Positions 1 through 13,400 of a DNA stretch of 64,000 nucleotides are shown one piece after another; the stretch's first letter is position 1; every line of letters begins with the position of its first letter. Below the pieces are notes generated by a model. The model did no database searches. It was not told the origin of the DNA and saw nothing but the letters and a program-made list of their open reading frames with translations. A program made the translations under genes and the position numbers. The DNA is from Eutreptiella sp. 'Long Island Sound 2002' (taxonomy: Eukaryota > Euglenozoa > Euglenophyceae > Eutreptiales > Eutreptiaceae), in assembly GCA_964036045.1 (NCBI GenBank), contig OZ038385.1, forward strand, positions 30,822,806 through 30,886,805, in the 5' to 3' direction.

Positions 1-1371
1 TAGCAACAATGGTGACCACCTATTGGTGTACATGGGACCCTTAAAGGGCTACCTCAGCCCATTTGTATATATTGAGGCAAAAGGCTGGATCCATTTGTTG
101 GTCCATTCCAGTGCTGAACAGACTTGTTGGCATGGGCTGTGACTTTTTCCAAACTTTGGAAATGCATCCTTGACAACTGGTGTGACATTTGCAACAACTG
201 TGTGATACTTGAGCGCCATGGTGCAGATTTTGTGTTGCTTGTTTTGTTGCTCTGCACGTCTGTCCAAGAAGTTTGTGCCTAGGGCTCCGGTTTTGCCAAT
301 GAGAGTGTAGGTTTGTGGATTTCTCATGAACCATGGGTATCATAGGTGGATGGGGAGGATGTATGGTGCCTTAATGGCCGTGCCACAGCCACACAATGTG
401 GGTTCACAGTTGTGGTCTTCTCCACTCCCTCGGAGGAGTCCAAGTTCACCACAACGTCGCCACTCTTGGGCCGTTTGTAAACTCTGTAGTGGGTATCAAG
501 CCACACAGGCTACACATGGCAGATTTCACACAGAAAGTGTTCCTCCCAAACTTGCACAGTGTAGGAATGAATGCTCTTCACTGTTCTTCACACGCAATGT
601 CCATTTACCTGTATCGCTGCAGCTGTTTTGGTATCACTGGGCATGGCTTTTAGTCACCCTCAAAGCGTCAATGCCTGTGTAGACACACTGCTTAAGTGTG
701 CGTTTCATAAATCGCTGAGGTTTGCAGATGTAAGGAGCATTTGGGGCCACAGCCTGTAGCCCCATTCCCCAGGATCACCCTCCTTCTGACACAGGCCCTC
801 GCTGTATGAGCCTCTGCTCAAGCACGCCGCTGTGCTCTCCTCCCGTGTTACTCAGTGTGCCCATCCGTCCCCCATGGCCTCTACATCCCCAAGGGCCATC
901 CCCGAGGGCAGTGCACCCCACAAGCTTGACAGGGCAGAGGGAGACCGGTGAGCCAAAGGACACCGGGGTGTGGGGGCACCCCAGCAGTCTCCCTGACAGT
1001 CTGGGGTCAGGCAGTGTGCCAAGAAGGAACCGGACAACACCCCACCCAGTGCCGCCAGAGAAGCAGCAGCGCCGAGAAGGGCACCAGGTGGTGTGGCATG
1101 GTCGAATGGGAACGGAATGCTCATGAGCAACATTTCCCAGAGCCTCTAGCCCGGGGGCTCCTTTCTTATGCATGAAGACAATGTCCCCAGGACTGTGTCC
1201 CTCCATGTACGGGAACCCTCCATGCAAAGCACCCTAACCCAAAGACCCATGTGGGCTTTCCTCTTGAATATGGTGTTTCCCCACAGCCTCTGCACACACA
1301 GGCACGGCGGTACCTCATGGGCGCCTGTCCCGTTGCTCGTGCTGCACAGATTTGTTTGGATCCCGCAGAAA
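1..1371. other. Upstream region without a recognised gene
   Basis: Short overlapping open frames occur on both strands (for example minus strand 49-327 and 324-506, plus strand 326-682), but none shows a family signature or splices convincingly to another. The last bases before the first TVP23 coding exon (1352-1368) are a pyrimidine-rich stretch ending in CCCGCAG, which would fit a 3' splice site of a 5'UTR intron. The promoter of the TVP23 gene should lie here, but no TATA-like or other core element stands out. Confidence 0.4.
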
Positions 1372-1495
1372 ATGTTGGGAGCTGAGAGCTTTGAGCCCAG
1401 TGCCCAGCGAGAGCCTCGCTACAAAGGCAAGCACCCTGTCGCCGGTTTCTTCCACATCCTCTTCAAGGCCCTGGGGTTGCTGCTGTACTTCACAG
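1372..1495 (+). CDS. TVP23: TVP23 coding exon 1
   Basis: Codes for residues 1-41 and the first base of codon 42 (ends LYFT + G, donor GTATGAGG). It contains the HPVAGFFH motif that opens TM1 of the family. The ATG is preceded by CAGAAA, so the exon itself may begin at 1369 after a spliced leader or UTR intron. The following 1,242-bp intron holds no recognisable feature. Confidence 0.85.
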
Positions 1496-4400
1496 GTATG
1501 AGGGCTTCTGATACCGCCCCATCCTGCCCTAAGGGCCCTTGTCCATGCTGCGATGCTGTTCGAGCTGCAACAACCGGCTCTGTACCTCTCTAATCTCGGG
1601 ATTGTCTGACGTCACTTGCAGCATGACGAAACTTTGTCAGTTTGCAGCCGCATTTGTATTCCCACGGTATAGGAGATGCCGCAGTTGTGGCTTTTTGAGA
1701 TACGCTACGTTGTCGATTGGGCGAGTGAAGTGTCTTAAACTCGCGTGACACTTCCCCCCCATTGGGCTGAGGGAGGTGGGGGCGTTTCGGAAACCCCCCC
1801 TTTCGGCGTCCTCGTACGGTCTTGTCTGGCGGGACGCCTTTGCATGCAGTGCAAAGTTTTTGCGCTACCGGAAGTACCGGAACCCCATTTCCGAGCCTCG
1901 CTGTGCAGTGGTTAGGCATCAATATCATCAGTTATGGGCAGAATGAGAATGCCTGAAGAGAAGATTACGACAAGGAAGAATTGTGCTTTGGTGCGTATGG
2001 TTGCATAGATCTCCCCCGAAATATAGTTGTACCGCTTCTGTATGTTGCCTTCGAACCGCAGTCTTTCTGGTCAAGAATGGAGATGACATGTCGGTGAGCT
2101 GGTAAGAGGGGGGCAAGGGGGCCTGGCTGGATCATGCCTCTGAACAGCTGTTGTGCGCACAACAACAGTCTGCTTGAGCCTGCAAACCACTTCTACATTG
2201 TTTGGACGTGATGTTCAGCCAACCTGAAACCCGCCATGAAGCGCTTGCCTGTGGGTGGTGCGCAGGCACAGCCTTGTCTCCACACAGCATCCGTGTCTGA
2301 AGGTCGTTTCCCCTGACTTTTGGCCGTGCTTGCACAAAGGGCGGCGGGGTTGGCGTCGGATAGGTATCTGTTGTCCGCCGCCAGCAGATTCAGCGTAAGG
2401 GGACTCTGTGTAGCGTTTCACACTTCCGATGTGCGTGAAGCGTCGTGCGCGCGGGCGCACCCTTAGCGGAACGCGGCACGCCTCATTTGTTATTGATAGC
2501 AACATACAAAAAGGCAGGCCACAGTGGCAGGGGACAGCGTGGCAATATTTCCAAAGGCCTGGCAACTATTTGCGCATGCCCTCAAGCATTGCGGGAGCGT
2601 TGCCATGCACTCCTCCTCGCTGGGATTGCAGACGCATGTCCTCTTGGCCCTGTTTTTTTATCAGCCCACACCGCAGAGAGAAGTCCCTCCTTGCCAGACT
2701 GCAAACCCGTTCACCTGCCCTCTGTCTCTCACATCAGGTGAATGGTGGGCGTCATATATCACGGTGTTCGTGATGGTGGTGTTAACTTGCGCCTTCGATT
2801 TCTGGACAGTGAAGAATGTAACGGGCCGCGTCATGGTGGCTTTGAGGTGTGCAGTGTGGACCAGCTCTCTCCGGGCCTGCCTTGTGCCGATGCACACAAC
2901 CACCGCCCCCCACGCCCAACGGACAGAGCGTAGGAGAGGGGGGCAGAGGTTGGCAAGTGGCGGCACAGGGCAGCTTGGGCATAGACATAGGCATACGTAC
3001 AATGGTAGCACTGGTGGCCATACCATAGTGTGGTGCGGTATGGTATGGTATGGTATGGTACGGTATGTTGTTGTTGTTGTTGTTGTTGTTGTTGAGGCGC
3101 TCAGCACGTGCCGGCGGGAGAAATTGCCAGACACGCTCTCCCCGGGCAGAGCGCAAGGGAGCAGTCGGCCGGCGCTACGCTGGCCGGGCGGGCGCCGACG
3201 ACGACCGAGGGGGGGGGGGGGTTCCGCCTTCTGTCCGGGGGGGGAAGGGGGGCGCGCGTCGCTGGGGGAGGGACTACCTGTATGTGTGACCCATGTTCCC
3301 TCCCCCGCTGCGGGGGGAGGGCTCGTGCACCTGTGAGAGACGGTGGCGGGATGGGGGGCGGGCGGGAGGGACCACCTGTCCGAGGACCTGCGGGGCCCCG
3401 GCTCCCCTTGCTTCTAGCCGCCTCTCCCCCGCGACAGGGGAGGGGGCTACTTCCTGTGCGAAAAGCGGCGTAGGGGGGTGGTGGGGGCAGGGAATATGTA
3501 TGGTCTATTCCCCTGCGTCCCGGTTCCCCTGTGTTCGGTCGGCGCGGGCCGCGCTGCGGACCCCTGTAGCAGGGAGTGGGGACCTGGTGGCACGGGGGAG
3601 TGCTCGTGGGTCCGCGAGGGTCGCGTCGTCCGCGAGGGTGGCGTGCCCCACAGGGCGTGGTCGGAGCACGGCTTCGCGGCCCGCTGCTGGAGTAGCGGCC
3701 GTTGGGTCGGGGCCTCGCGGGGGCGGGGGCGGGGGGGGCGTTCTGCCCGTGTGCCCGCGGAGGGCGGACCCCAATGGGCCTGCGCAGGCCATGCGTCGTG
3801 GTTGGTGGGGCGCTGGCGTGCAGGGCCGGGGAGGCGGCGTCAGGCTGGGGTGGGCCAGGGGGCTGCGCTGAGAAGGCCACGGGCCTTAAGCGCACGTCAA
3901 CCGTGCGATTGGCGGGGAATGCGCAGGGGCGCAGTCTGGGGCGGGGCAGACGCGGAGGGCGGGCTGGGCAGGGCCGCTGCACAGGACCGTGCAGGGGTAC
4001 AACGCTGGGATGTGCAGGGGCACAGTGTAGGGTTGTGTCAGGGCACAGGGGCACAACATAGGGCTGTGTCAGGGCACAGCATGTGGCCGCACAGCGGGGG
4101 GCGGCGCCAGGGGGAGCACGGGACCGCTCTAAAGCGCTGTGCTGTAGTGCGCTGGAGCGTTGGGGGGGCGCCAGAGCGCCACAGCGCTTGGGGGGCGCCA
4201 GAGCACATTTGCACATAGCGTTGGGGCAGTGCGGCGCCCATCCGCTCTCCTGGCGGACCGTACCGCCCGTATACAGCGTCAGAGGGCGGTGCGGGCACGA
4301 ACCGCACGTGCGGGCCGCGCCGCCCATGCCCGGGGGGGGTCGGGGTCCGGTGGGAGGTTGGGGGGTCTGCGGGGTGTCGGGGGAGGGGGTTCGTGTCGTG

Positions 4401-7400
4401 TGAACAAGGCTGGGGCTGGGGCAGGGGCAGGGAGGGGGGGGGGGCAAAGGCCTCTCACGGCCATGACGCATGGTGCATGCACACGAGGAAGGAGGGGCAA
4501 GGCCTGGACCCCCGCCGCGTATGGGGGGCCCCTCTGTCAGCCACGCGTCTTCCCGTCGGCGGCTACGGCAGCACACCTCGGTGGCGTTGGCTACCTGTGA
4601 AAGGAGGTGGGGGGCGTGGAGGGGCGGTGGGCGCGAGTGTGGCGGCGGGGGCATGGCGAGCGCGTGGGGGGGGGGGGGGGGCTGTGAGCGTGAGGGTGGG
4701 CGTGCGCGCGAGGGGGTGGGGGTGCGGTGAGCTCAGCCGCGAGCGTCACCGTGCGGCTGACCGGGGCAGAGGAGCGGCTGGGGCTGGCCAAAGTCGGCCA
4801 GGGAGCCCGGGGCGCTCCTGGTGTTGGGGGCCGCGGTCAGCGATGGGGCCCGCACCCCGCTCGGCGGGGACGAATCCCGCCGAGCATCATCCACGGGGGC
4901 GAATCCTGGTGGAGGCGGGGGGAGTGCCGCACCGTCCCCTCGCGGCCGAACCGGACCGGGACGGGCCCCGCCGGATGGATACCGGGGGGGCGGGCGGGGC
5001 TGGGCACCGGGGCTCTGGGGCCCGGGTCCCGGGAGGTCGTGGGCCGGCGCGGGGGAGACCGGGCGGGCCTCTGGGCTGCGGCTGGTGAGGGGGGGCGTGG
5101 AAGGGCCGGGCTGGCTCGGGGGCGAACCCCGAGAGGCCCTCGGGGGCTGGGCGAGGGCGGCCGTTCCCTGGGGGGGGGGGGGTTGCTCCCTGCCCGGGGG
5201 ACAACGGGGGCCCCTCTTGAGCAAGGGGGGGGGGCGGGCGTGTATCTCCCGGTGTAGGGCCATGTCGATTCATGGCCGCGCGGCATGGGACTATATCCCC
5301 AACCCTCCGCGCCGGAGTCCCTTTTTTGGGGGGGCTGGGGGGGGGGGGGGGCTGGCGGTTGTTGTGTGCACCCACCCATGCGGGGGGGGGGGGGTCGCTG
5401 GTGGGAGCTCCGTCCGGCATGGCCGAAAATACCCGGTGGCGTCCCCAGGGCTCGTGGGCCCCTTCGAGGAAGAACCTCGGATTCGCCGGGGGGGACTCCG
5501 CTATATGGTACGGTATGGTACGGTATAGTATGGTATGGAATGGAATGGTATGGCATGGTATGGTATGGCATGGTATGGTATGGTATGTATGGCACGGTAC
5601 GGTACGGTATGGTACGGTACGGTATGGTATGGTACGGTACGGTATGGCAATGGTAATGGTAATGGTAATGGTACCGGTAATGGTAATGGTAATGGTATGG
5701 TATGGTATGTTGTTGTTGTTGTTGTTGTTGAGGCACCCAGCACGTGCCGGCGGGAGAAATTGCCAGACACGCTCTCCTTGGGCAGAGCGCAAGGGAGGCG
5801 TTACGCTGGCCGGGCGGGCGCCGACGACGACCGAGGGGGGGGGGGGTTGGGTTGGGTTGGGTTGGACTCTCCCGACTTGAAAAATGCGACGGACCCGTCT
5901 AGGTAGAAAATTTGGGTCCCCCGGGAGCGGCGCAGTCATCGGAGTAGTCACAGCACGGTCCGCCTCCGAGGACCACTGCACCGCACTTGGAACTGCTTCT
6001 GGGGCCCAGCCCCTCGGCGGTCGCACGGGGCCTTGCCCCACTCGGCTTCTGGGGCCCAGCCCCACGGCGGTCGCACGGGGCCCTGCCCCACTCGGCTTCT
6101 GGGGCCCAGCCCCTCGGCGGTCGCACGGGGCCCTGCCCCACTCGGCTTCTGGGGCCCAGCCCCTCGGCGGTCGCACGGGGCCCTGCCCCACTCGGCTTCT
6201 AGGGCCCAGCCCCTCGGTGATCGCACGGGGCCCTGCCCCTCTCGGCTTCTGGGGCCCAGCCCCACGGCGGTCGCACGGGGCCCTGCCCCACTCGGCTTCT
6301 GGGGCCCAGCCCCTCGGCGTTCGCACGGGGCCCTGCCCCACTCGGCTTCTGGGGCCCAGCCCCACGGCGGTCGCACGGGGCCCTGCCCCACTCGGCTTCT
6401 GGGGCCCAGCCCCTCGGCGGTCGCACGGGGCCCTGCCCCACTCGGCTTCTGGGGCCCAGCCCCACGGCGGTCGCACGGGGCCCTGCCCCACTCGGCTTCT
6501 GGGGCCCAGCCCCTCGGTGATCGCACGGGGCCCTGCCCCACTCGGCTTCTGGGGCCCAGCCCCACGGCGGTCGCACGGGGCCCTGCCCCACTCGGCTTCT
6601 GGGGCCCAGCCCCACGGTGGTCGCACGGGGCCCTGCCCCACTCGGCTTCTGGGGCCCAGCCCCACGGCGGTCGCACGGGGCCCTGCCCCACTCGGCTTCT
6701 GGGGCCCAGCCCCACGGCGGTCGCACGGGCCCTGCCCCACTCGGCTTCTGGGGCCCAGCCCCACGGCGGTCGCACGGGGCCCTGCCCCTCTCGGCTTCTG
6801 GGGCCCAGCCCCACGGCGGTCGCACGGGGCCCTGCCCACTCGGCTTCTGGGGCCCAGCCCCTCGGCGGTCGCACGGGGCCCTGCCCCACTCGGCTTCTGG
6901 GGCCCAGCCCCACGGCGGTCGCACGGGGCCCTGCCCCACTCGGCTTCTGGGGCCCAGCCCCACGGCGGTCGCACGGGGCCCTGCCCCTCTCGGCTTCTGG
7001 GGCCCAGCCCCACGGCGTTCGCACGGGGCCCTGCCCCACTCGGCTTCTGGGGCCCAGCCCCTCGGCGGTCGCACGGGGCCCTGCCCCACTCGGCTTCTGG
7101 GGCCCAGCCCCTCGGTGATCGCACGGGGCCCTGCCNNNNNNNNNNNNNNNNNNNNNNNNNNNNNNNNNNNNNNNNNNNNNNNNNNNNNNNNNNNNNNNNN
7201 NNNNNNNNNNNNNNNNNNNNNNNNNNNNNNNNNNNNNNNNNNNNNNNNNNNNNNNNNNNNNNNNNNNNNNNNNNNNNNNNNNNNNNNNNNNNNNNNNNNN
7301 NNNNNNNNNNNNNNNNNNNNNNNNNNNNNNNNNNNGGGAGGAGCCACCTGTGTGTGTTACCCTGGAGCCCTCCCCCGCTGCGGGGGGAGGGTGACCCGAC

Positions 7401-10400
7401 CTGTGCGAGACGGAGGCGGGATGGGGGGGCTGGCTGGAGGGACCACCTGTCCGGGGACCTGAGGGGCCCCGATTCCCCTTGCTTCCGGCCGCCGCTCCCC
7501 CGCGACAAGGGAGGGGGCGTCCTCCTGTGTGAAGGGGGAGTAAGGGGCGGGGCTGCGCTGGCGCGCAATATGTGGCCACGCTGGGGCGCGGTACGGGGCC
7601 GCGGAGGCGTGCAGCATGCCGCCGCGTCAGGGCGCGGCGTGTGTCTGTGATGCAGAGCAGCATGCGGCTGCGCGGGGGGCGCAGCGTGGGGTCGCGCTGG
7701 GGCGCAGCCCGTGGCTGTGCTGTACAGCCCCGAGGGGTGGGGCTGGAGGGTGGCTCACTGGCTCACCGTAGCAGTAGCAGTCGCCGGGACCGCACAGGGC
7801 ACTGCCCGGTGCGTATGGGGGCGTTGTGCCTGCGTGCCCCTGAACCGTACGAGAGCGGGCGCGGAGGGGCGGTGGGGCGCCGGCTTCCCGTGGGGCCTGC
7901 ACAGCACAGCTGGTGCGGCCCGGGCGTGCTGCCCGCTTCCCGTGGGGCCTGCACAGCACAGCTGGTGCGGCCCTGGCGTGCGGGGCCAGGAAGGGAGCGG
8001 CACGGCGTTCCACGCTCCACAGTGCCATGTGCCCAGGTGCTGCTGACCCATGGGCGGGCACCTGCAGGCGGCGGTGCAAGGGTGGGGGGGGAGGGGAGGG
8101 AGAGGGGACTACCAGTCACCGCGGGGGGGTCGGCTCCCCAATCCCCAATGATCAGCGCCCCCGAACCTGCTCCTGCAGGGGGCGCGGGCGTCAAGACGTG
8201 GTACCCTCCCCGTGGGTGGGGGGTCCTGACACCGCACGGGTGGCAGCCGGCCGGTGACCGGCAGGGTGCGCTTCGTCGGTGCGGCAGTCCTGAGAGAGGG
8301 GCTGGGTGTGGAAGAGAAGGAGCGGTGTGGGCTTAGGGGAGGGGCAAGGGCAGGGGCCAGGAGTTGGGGCAGGGGGCAAGTGGAGGGGACGGGGAACCGT
8401 AGTTGCTGGCCACCGAGGGGGGGGGGGCGCTCCCCTCTCCTGAGGCGCTCCAACGGCGCCAACGACCTGCGAGTAAGGGTGAGAGGCGTGGGCGGGGAGG
8501 ACCAAGGGGGGGGTGGATGATGCTCGGCGGGATTCGTCCCCGCCGAGCGGGGTGCGGGCCCCATGGCCGTCCGCGGCCCCTCCGCCACCGGCAGCGCCCC
8601 GGGCTCCACGGCCGACTTCGCCCAGCCCCGGCCGCGCACAGCCGCGGACGGCCGCCCGGTGACGCTCGGCGGCAGAGCGCACCAACCCCCCCCCCCCCCC
8701 CGAGCGCGCACGCACACGAGCACACGCCCCTCCCACCCCGGGGGCGAATCCTGGTGGAGGCGGGGGGGGGGGGGCGCCTCGCCGTCCCCTCGCGGCCGAA
8801 CCGGACCGGGACGGGCCCCGCCGGATGGATACCGGGGGGGCGGGCGGGGCTGGGCACCGGAGCTCTGCGGCCCGGGTCCCTGGAGGTCGTGGGCCGGCGC
8901 GGGGGATACCGGGCGGGCCTCTGGGCTGCGGCTGGTGAGGGGGGGCGTGGAAGGGCCGGGCTGGCTCGGGGGCGAACCCCGAGAGGCCCTCGGGGGCTGG
9001 GCGAGGGCTCTCGAGGGCGGCCGCTCCCTGGCGGGGGGGGGGGGTTGCTCCCTGCCCGGAGGACGACGGGGTTCCCTCTTGAGCACGGGGGGGGGGGCGG
9101 GCGTGTATCGCCCGGTGTGGGGCCATGTCATTTCATGGCCGCGCGGCATGGGACTATATCCCCAACCCTCCGCGCCGGAGTCCCTTTATTGGGGGGGGGG
9201 GCTGAGGGGGGGGGGGGGGGGGGGCTGGCGGTTGTCGCGTGCTCCCTCCCATGTGGGGGGGGGGGGGTCGCTGGTGGGAGCTCCGTCCGGCTTGGCCGAA
9301 AAAACCCGGTGGCGTCCCCTGAGCTCGTGGGCCCCTTCGAGGAAGAACCTTGGATTCGCCGGAGGGGACTCCGCTATATGGTATGGTATGGTATGGTATG
9401 GTATGTTGTTGTTGTTGTTGTTGTTGTTGTGGCACCCAGCACGTGCCGGCGGGAGAAATTGCCAGACACGCTCTCCCTGAGCAGGGCGCAAGGGAGCAGT
9501 CGGCCGGCGTCACGCTGGCCGGGCGTGTGCCGACGACGACCGAGGGGGGGGGGGGGGGCATGTCGGGGGGGGGGGGGGGGGGTTGCGCGCGCGAGGAGGA
9601 GGGAGGAGCCACCTGTGTGTGTTACCCTGGAGCCCTCCCCGCTGCGGGGGGAGGGTGACCCGACCTGTGAGAGACGGAGGCGGGATGGGGGGCGGGTGGG
9701 AGGGACCACCTGTTCGGGGACCTGCGGGGCCCCGATTCCCCTTGCTTCCGGCCGCCGCTCCCCCACGACAGGGGAGGGGGCGATCTGCCTGCGTGCCCCT
9801 GAACCGCACGAGCGTGGGCGCGGAGGGGCGCTGCCCGTTTCCTGTGGGGCCTGCTCAGCACAGCTGGTGCGGCCCTGGCGTGCGGGGGTTCCTGTGGGGC
9901 CTGCACAGCACAGCTGATGCGGCCCTGGCGCGCGGGGGTTCCTGTGGGGCCTGCACAGCACAGCTGGTGCGGCCCTGGCGTGCGGGGGTTCCTGTGGGGC
10001 CTGCACAGCACAGCTGGTGCGGCCCTGGCGCGCGGGGGTTCCTGTGGGGCCTGCACAGCACAGCTGGTGCGGCCCTGGCGCGCGGGGGTTCTTGTGGGGC
10101 CTGCACAGCACAGCTGGTGCGGCCATGGCGTGCGGGGGTTCTTGTGGGGCCTGCACAGCACAGCTGGTGTGGCCCGGGCGCGCGGGGGTTCTTGTGGGGC
10201 CTGCACAGCACAGCTGGTGCGGCCCCGGCGTGCGGGGGTTCCTGTGGGGCCTGCACAGCACAGCTGGTGTGGCCCGGGCGTGCGGGGGTTCCTGTGGGGC
10301 CTGCACAGCACAGGTGGTGCGGCCCTGGCGTGCGGGGGTTCCTGTGGGGCCTGCACAGCACAGCTGGTGCGGCCCTGGCGCGCGGGGGTTCCTGTGGGGC

Positions 10401-13400
10401 CTGCACAGCACAGCTGGTGCGGCCCTGGCGTGCGGGGGTTCCTGTGGGGCCTGCACAGCACAGCTGGTGCGGCCCTGGCGCGCGGGGGATCCTGTGGGGC
10501 CTGCACAGCACAGCTGGTGCGGCCCTGGCGCGCGGGGGTTCTTGTGGGGCCTGCTCAGCACAGCTGGTGTGGCCCTGGCGTGCGGGGGTTCCTGTGGGGC
10601 CTGCACAGCACAGCTGGTGCGGCCCTGGCTTGCGGGGGTTCTTGTGGGGCCTGCTCAGCACAGCTGGTGTGGCCCTGGCGTGCGGGGGTTCCTGTGGGGC
10701 CTGCACAGCACAGCTCAGGGGAGGGGCAAGGGCAGGGGCTAGGAGTTGGGGCAAGGGGCAGGAGGAGGGGAAGGGGAACCGTAGTTGCTGGCCACCGAGG
10801 GGGGGGGGGGGGGCGCTCCCCCCTCCTGATGTGTTCCAACGGCGTCTACGACCTGCAAGAAAGGGTGAGAGGCGTGGGCGGGGAGGGCCAGGGGGGGTTG
10901 GGTGGGTGGGGCGTGTGCTCGTGTGCGTGCGCGCTCGGGGGGAGGGGGGTTGGTGCGCTCTGCCGCCGAGCGTCACCGGGCTGCCGTCCGCGGCAAGTGC
11001 GCGGCCGGAGCTGGGCGAAGTCGGCCGTGGAGCCCGGGGCGCTGCCGGTAGCGGGGGGGCCGCGGACGGTCATGGGGCCCGCACCCCGCTTGGCGGGGAC
11101 GAATCCCGCCGAGCATCATCCACGGGGGCGAATCCTGGTGGAGGCGGGGGGAGCGCCTCGCCGTCCCCTCGCGGCTGAACCGGACCGGGACGGGCCCCGC
11201 CGGAGGGATACCGGAGGGGCAGGCGGGGCTGGGCACCGGGGCTCTGGGGCCCGGGTCCCGGGAGATCGCGGGCCGGCGCGGGGGATACCGGGCGGGCCCT
11301 AGGGCTGCGGCTGGTGAGTGGGGGGGGGGGGCGTGGGAGGGCCGGGCTGGCTCGGGGGCGAACCCCGAGAGGCCCTCGGGGGCTGGGCGAGGGCTCCCGA
11401 GGGCGGCCGCTCCCTGGGGGGGGGGGGGTTGCTCCCTGCCCGGGGGACGACGGGGGCCCCTCTTGAGCGAGGGGGGGGGGCGGGCGGTATCTCCCGGTGT
11501 AGGGCCATGTCGATTCATGGCCGCGCAGCATGGGACTATATCCCCAACCCTCCGCGCCGGAGTCCCTTTTTGGGGGGGCTGGGGGGGGGGGGGGGGGGCT
11601 GGCGGTTGTTGTGTGCACCCACCCATGCGGGGGGGGGGGGTCGCCGGTGGGAGCTCCGTCCGGCATGGCCGAAAATACCCGGTGGCGTCCCCTGGGCTCG
11701 TGGGCCCCTTCGAGGAAGAACCTCGGATTCGCCGGGGGGGACTCCGCTATATGGTATGGTATGGTATGGTATGGTATGGTATGGTATGGTATGGTATGGT
11801 ATGTTGTTGTTGTTGTTGTTGAGGGCACCCAGCACGTGCCGGCGGGAGAAATTGCCAGACACGCTCTCCCTGGGCAGGGCGCAAGGGAGCAGTCGGCCGG
11901 CGTCACGCTGGCCGGGCGTGTGCCGACGACGACCGGGGGGGGGGGGGGGGGGGGTTGTTGTTGGGTTGGGTTGGGTGAAGGCCTCACCTGGTCGCCTACC
12001 CACGGTCCGCGCCGCCTTCCCTGCCGGACCCGACCGGGCAGCTGTACCAGGGTGTCCGGTCACAAGGCCTACCGGACTGTTGACCGCCCCCAGACCCCGC
12101 GGTGGCGCTCGCGGGCGGGAGATGCCGCCGTGCCTGTGTGTATGTGCCCTTGTGTGTTTGTGGAGGGGGGGGGGGGGGGCTGTGGCACACCTGCTTGCTC
12201 CATTGTTGTTCGGCGTTGGCGCACATGGTGCGGGGAAGTGTGTGCCTGGTGCTCCAGGCCCCGGCAGGGAGGCTGGAGAGCCTGACTCTGAGCCCGCCGG
12301 GGGAGATGTGGGCCTGGGCTCGCAACCTCCACGTCACTAGGACATGCTACCCAACCACTCCACGACTGCCTGTTGGCACGGGAAGGCGGTGGTACGTGGC
12401 ACGACTAGGGTCAGACCCGCACTCCTTGACTGCCTTAGGCACAGGTGGTGCTGCCACGCGGGCTGGGTCCGGCTCTCCACGGCTGAGGGCGTACCGCGGG
12501 GGGGGGGGGGGGGGGGGGTTTGTGGGGGGGGGGGGTGGGGCGCGTGTGGTGGAGGGTGGGGCCACCTGAGGACGTCACCCTGGGGCCCTCCCCCGTCTCG
12601 CGGGGGGAGAGTTACTCGTCCTGTGCGAAGCGGCTGTGGCGGGGGCGGAGGGTGGGGCGGCGACCTTGGGGTGGGGAAGGCACGCCCGGGTCCACGGACA
12701 GTCCGCGCCTTGCCCGAACATCCCGCCGAGGTGGCCGTTCCTCGTGTGAGGCCGTGGCGTGGCCGGGGGCGCTGGCCCGTGCTTCTAGCCTTCTACGGGG
12801 ATGAGGGGAGGCCTGGGAGTTGCGGTCTGCCGGCGCCTAGTCACCTCTGCTGGAGTTGTGTTGTGGCCGCCTCGTCCCCGGTAGTGCGGGCGCGCGCGCG
12901 CGTCGGTCATGGGGGAGGGAGGGCACAAGGGCGGGAGCACAAGAGCACGAACATGGGTTCACTGTCGCTGGCGTGCTGTGTTCGGTTCATGTGATGTTCC
13001 CTGGTGCCTGTCCCTGTGTTCTGCGTACGGGAGGCCGCGCGGCACAGCCGGCGGGGGGTCGCAGCCCGGGCCGTGCGCGTGGGTAGCGGCGGGCGGCCGG
13101 GTGGGACGTGGCGCCATGCGGGCGCGGGGCCCGTGGCGGTCGCGGGGGGTCGCGGGCGGTCCAGCCGGCGGTCGGCAGTGGCCTTGAGCGTCCCACACAG
13201 TGGGGTCGGTGGGCGTGCCGGGGGAGGGCGCGTCCTGCAGGTCATGCTGCGGAGGGCGCGCGCGCAAGGGCGTCGGCGTGCCCGGTGCGGGCCCCTCTGC
13301 GGGCCGAGGGACCTGCGGTGAGCTGGTTGCGTTGCCTGGGGGCTGAGGCCGGGGCCGGGCGCATGAGTAGCGGCGGGCGGCCGAGTGGGTGCGGGGGCCT

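Noticed and set aside
49-506. Minus-strand gene at the left edge (frames 49-327 and 324-506)
   Set aside because: Both look protein-like by composition but show no family motif and no convincing splice connection; the window edge also cuts the context.
4837-7568. Very long open frames (up to about 890 codons) on both strands through the GC-rich repeats
   Set aside because: They run through minisatellite, (TGGTA)n and poly-G DNA and across the N gap, are open in several frames at once, and contain no domain. GC-rich DNA poor in stop codons explains them.
5999-10715. CRISPR array
   Set aside because: The 50-bp units abut with no unique spacers, there are no cas genes, and the DNA is eukaryotic. 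These are minisatellites.
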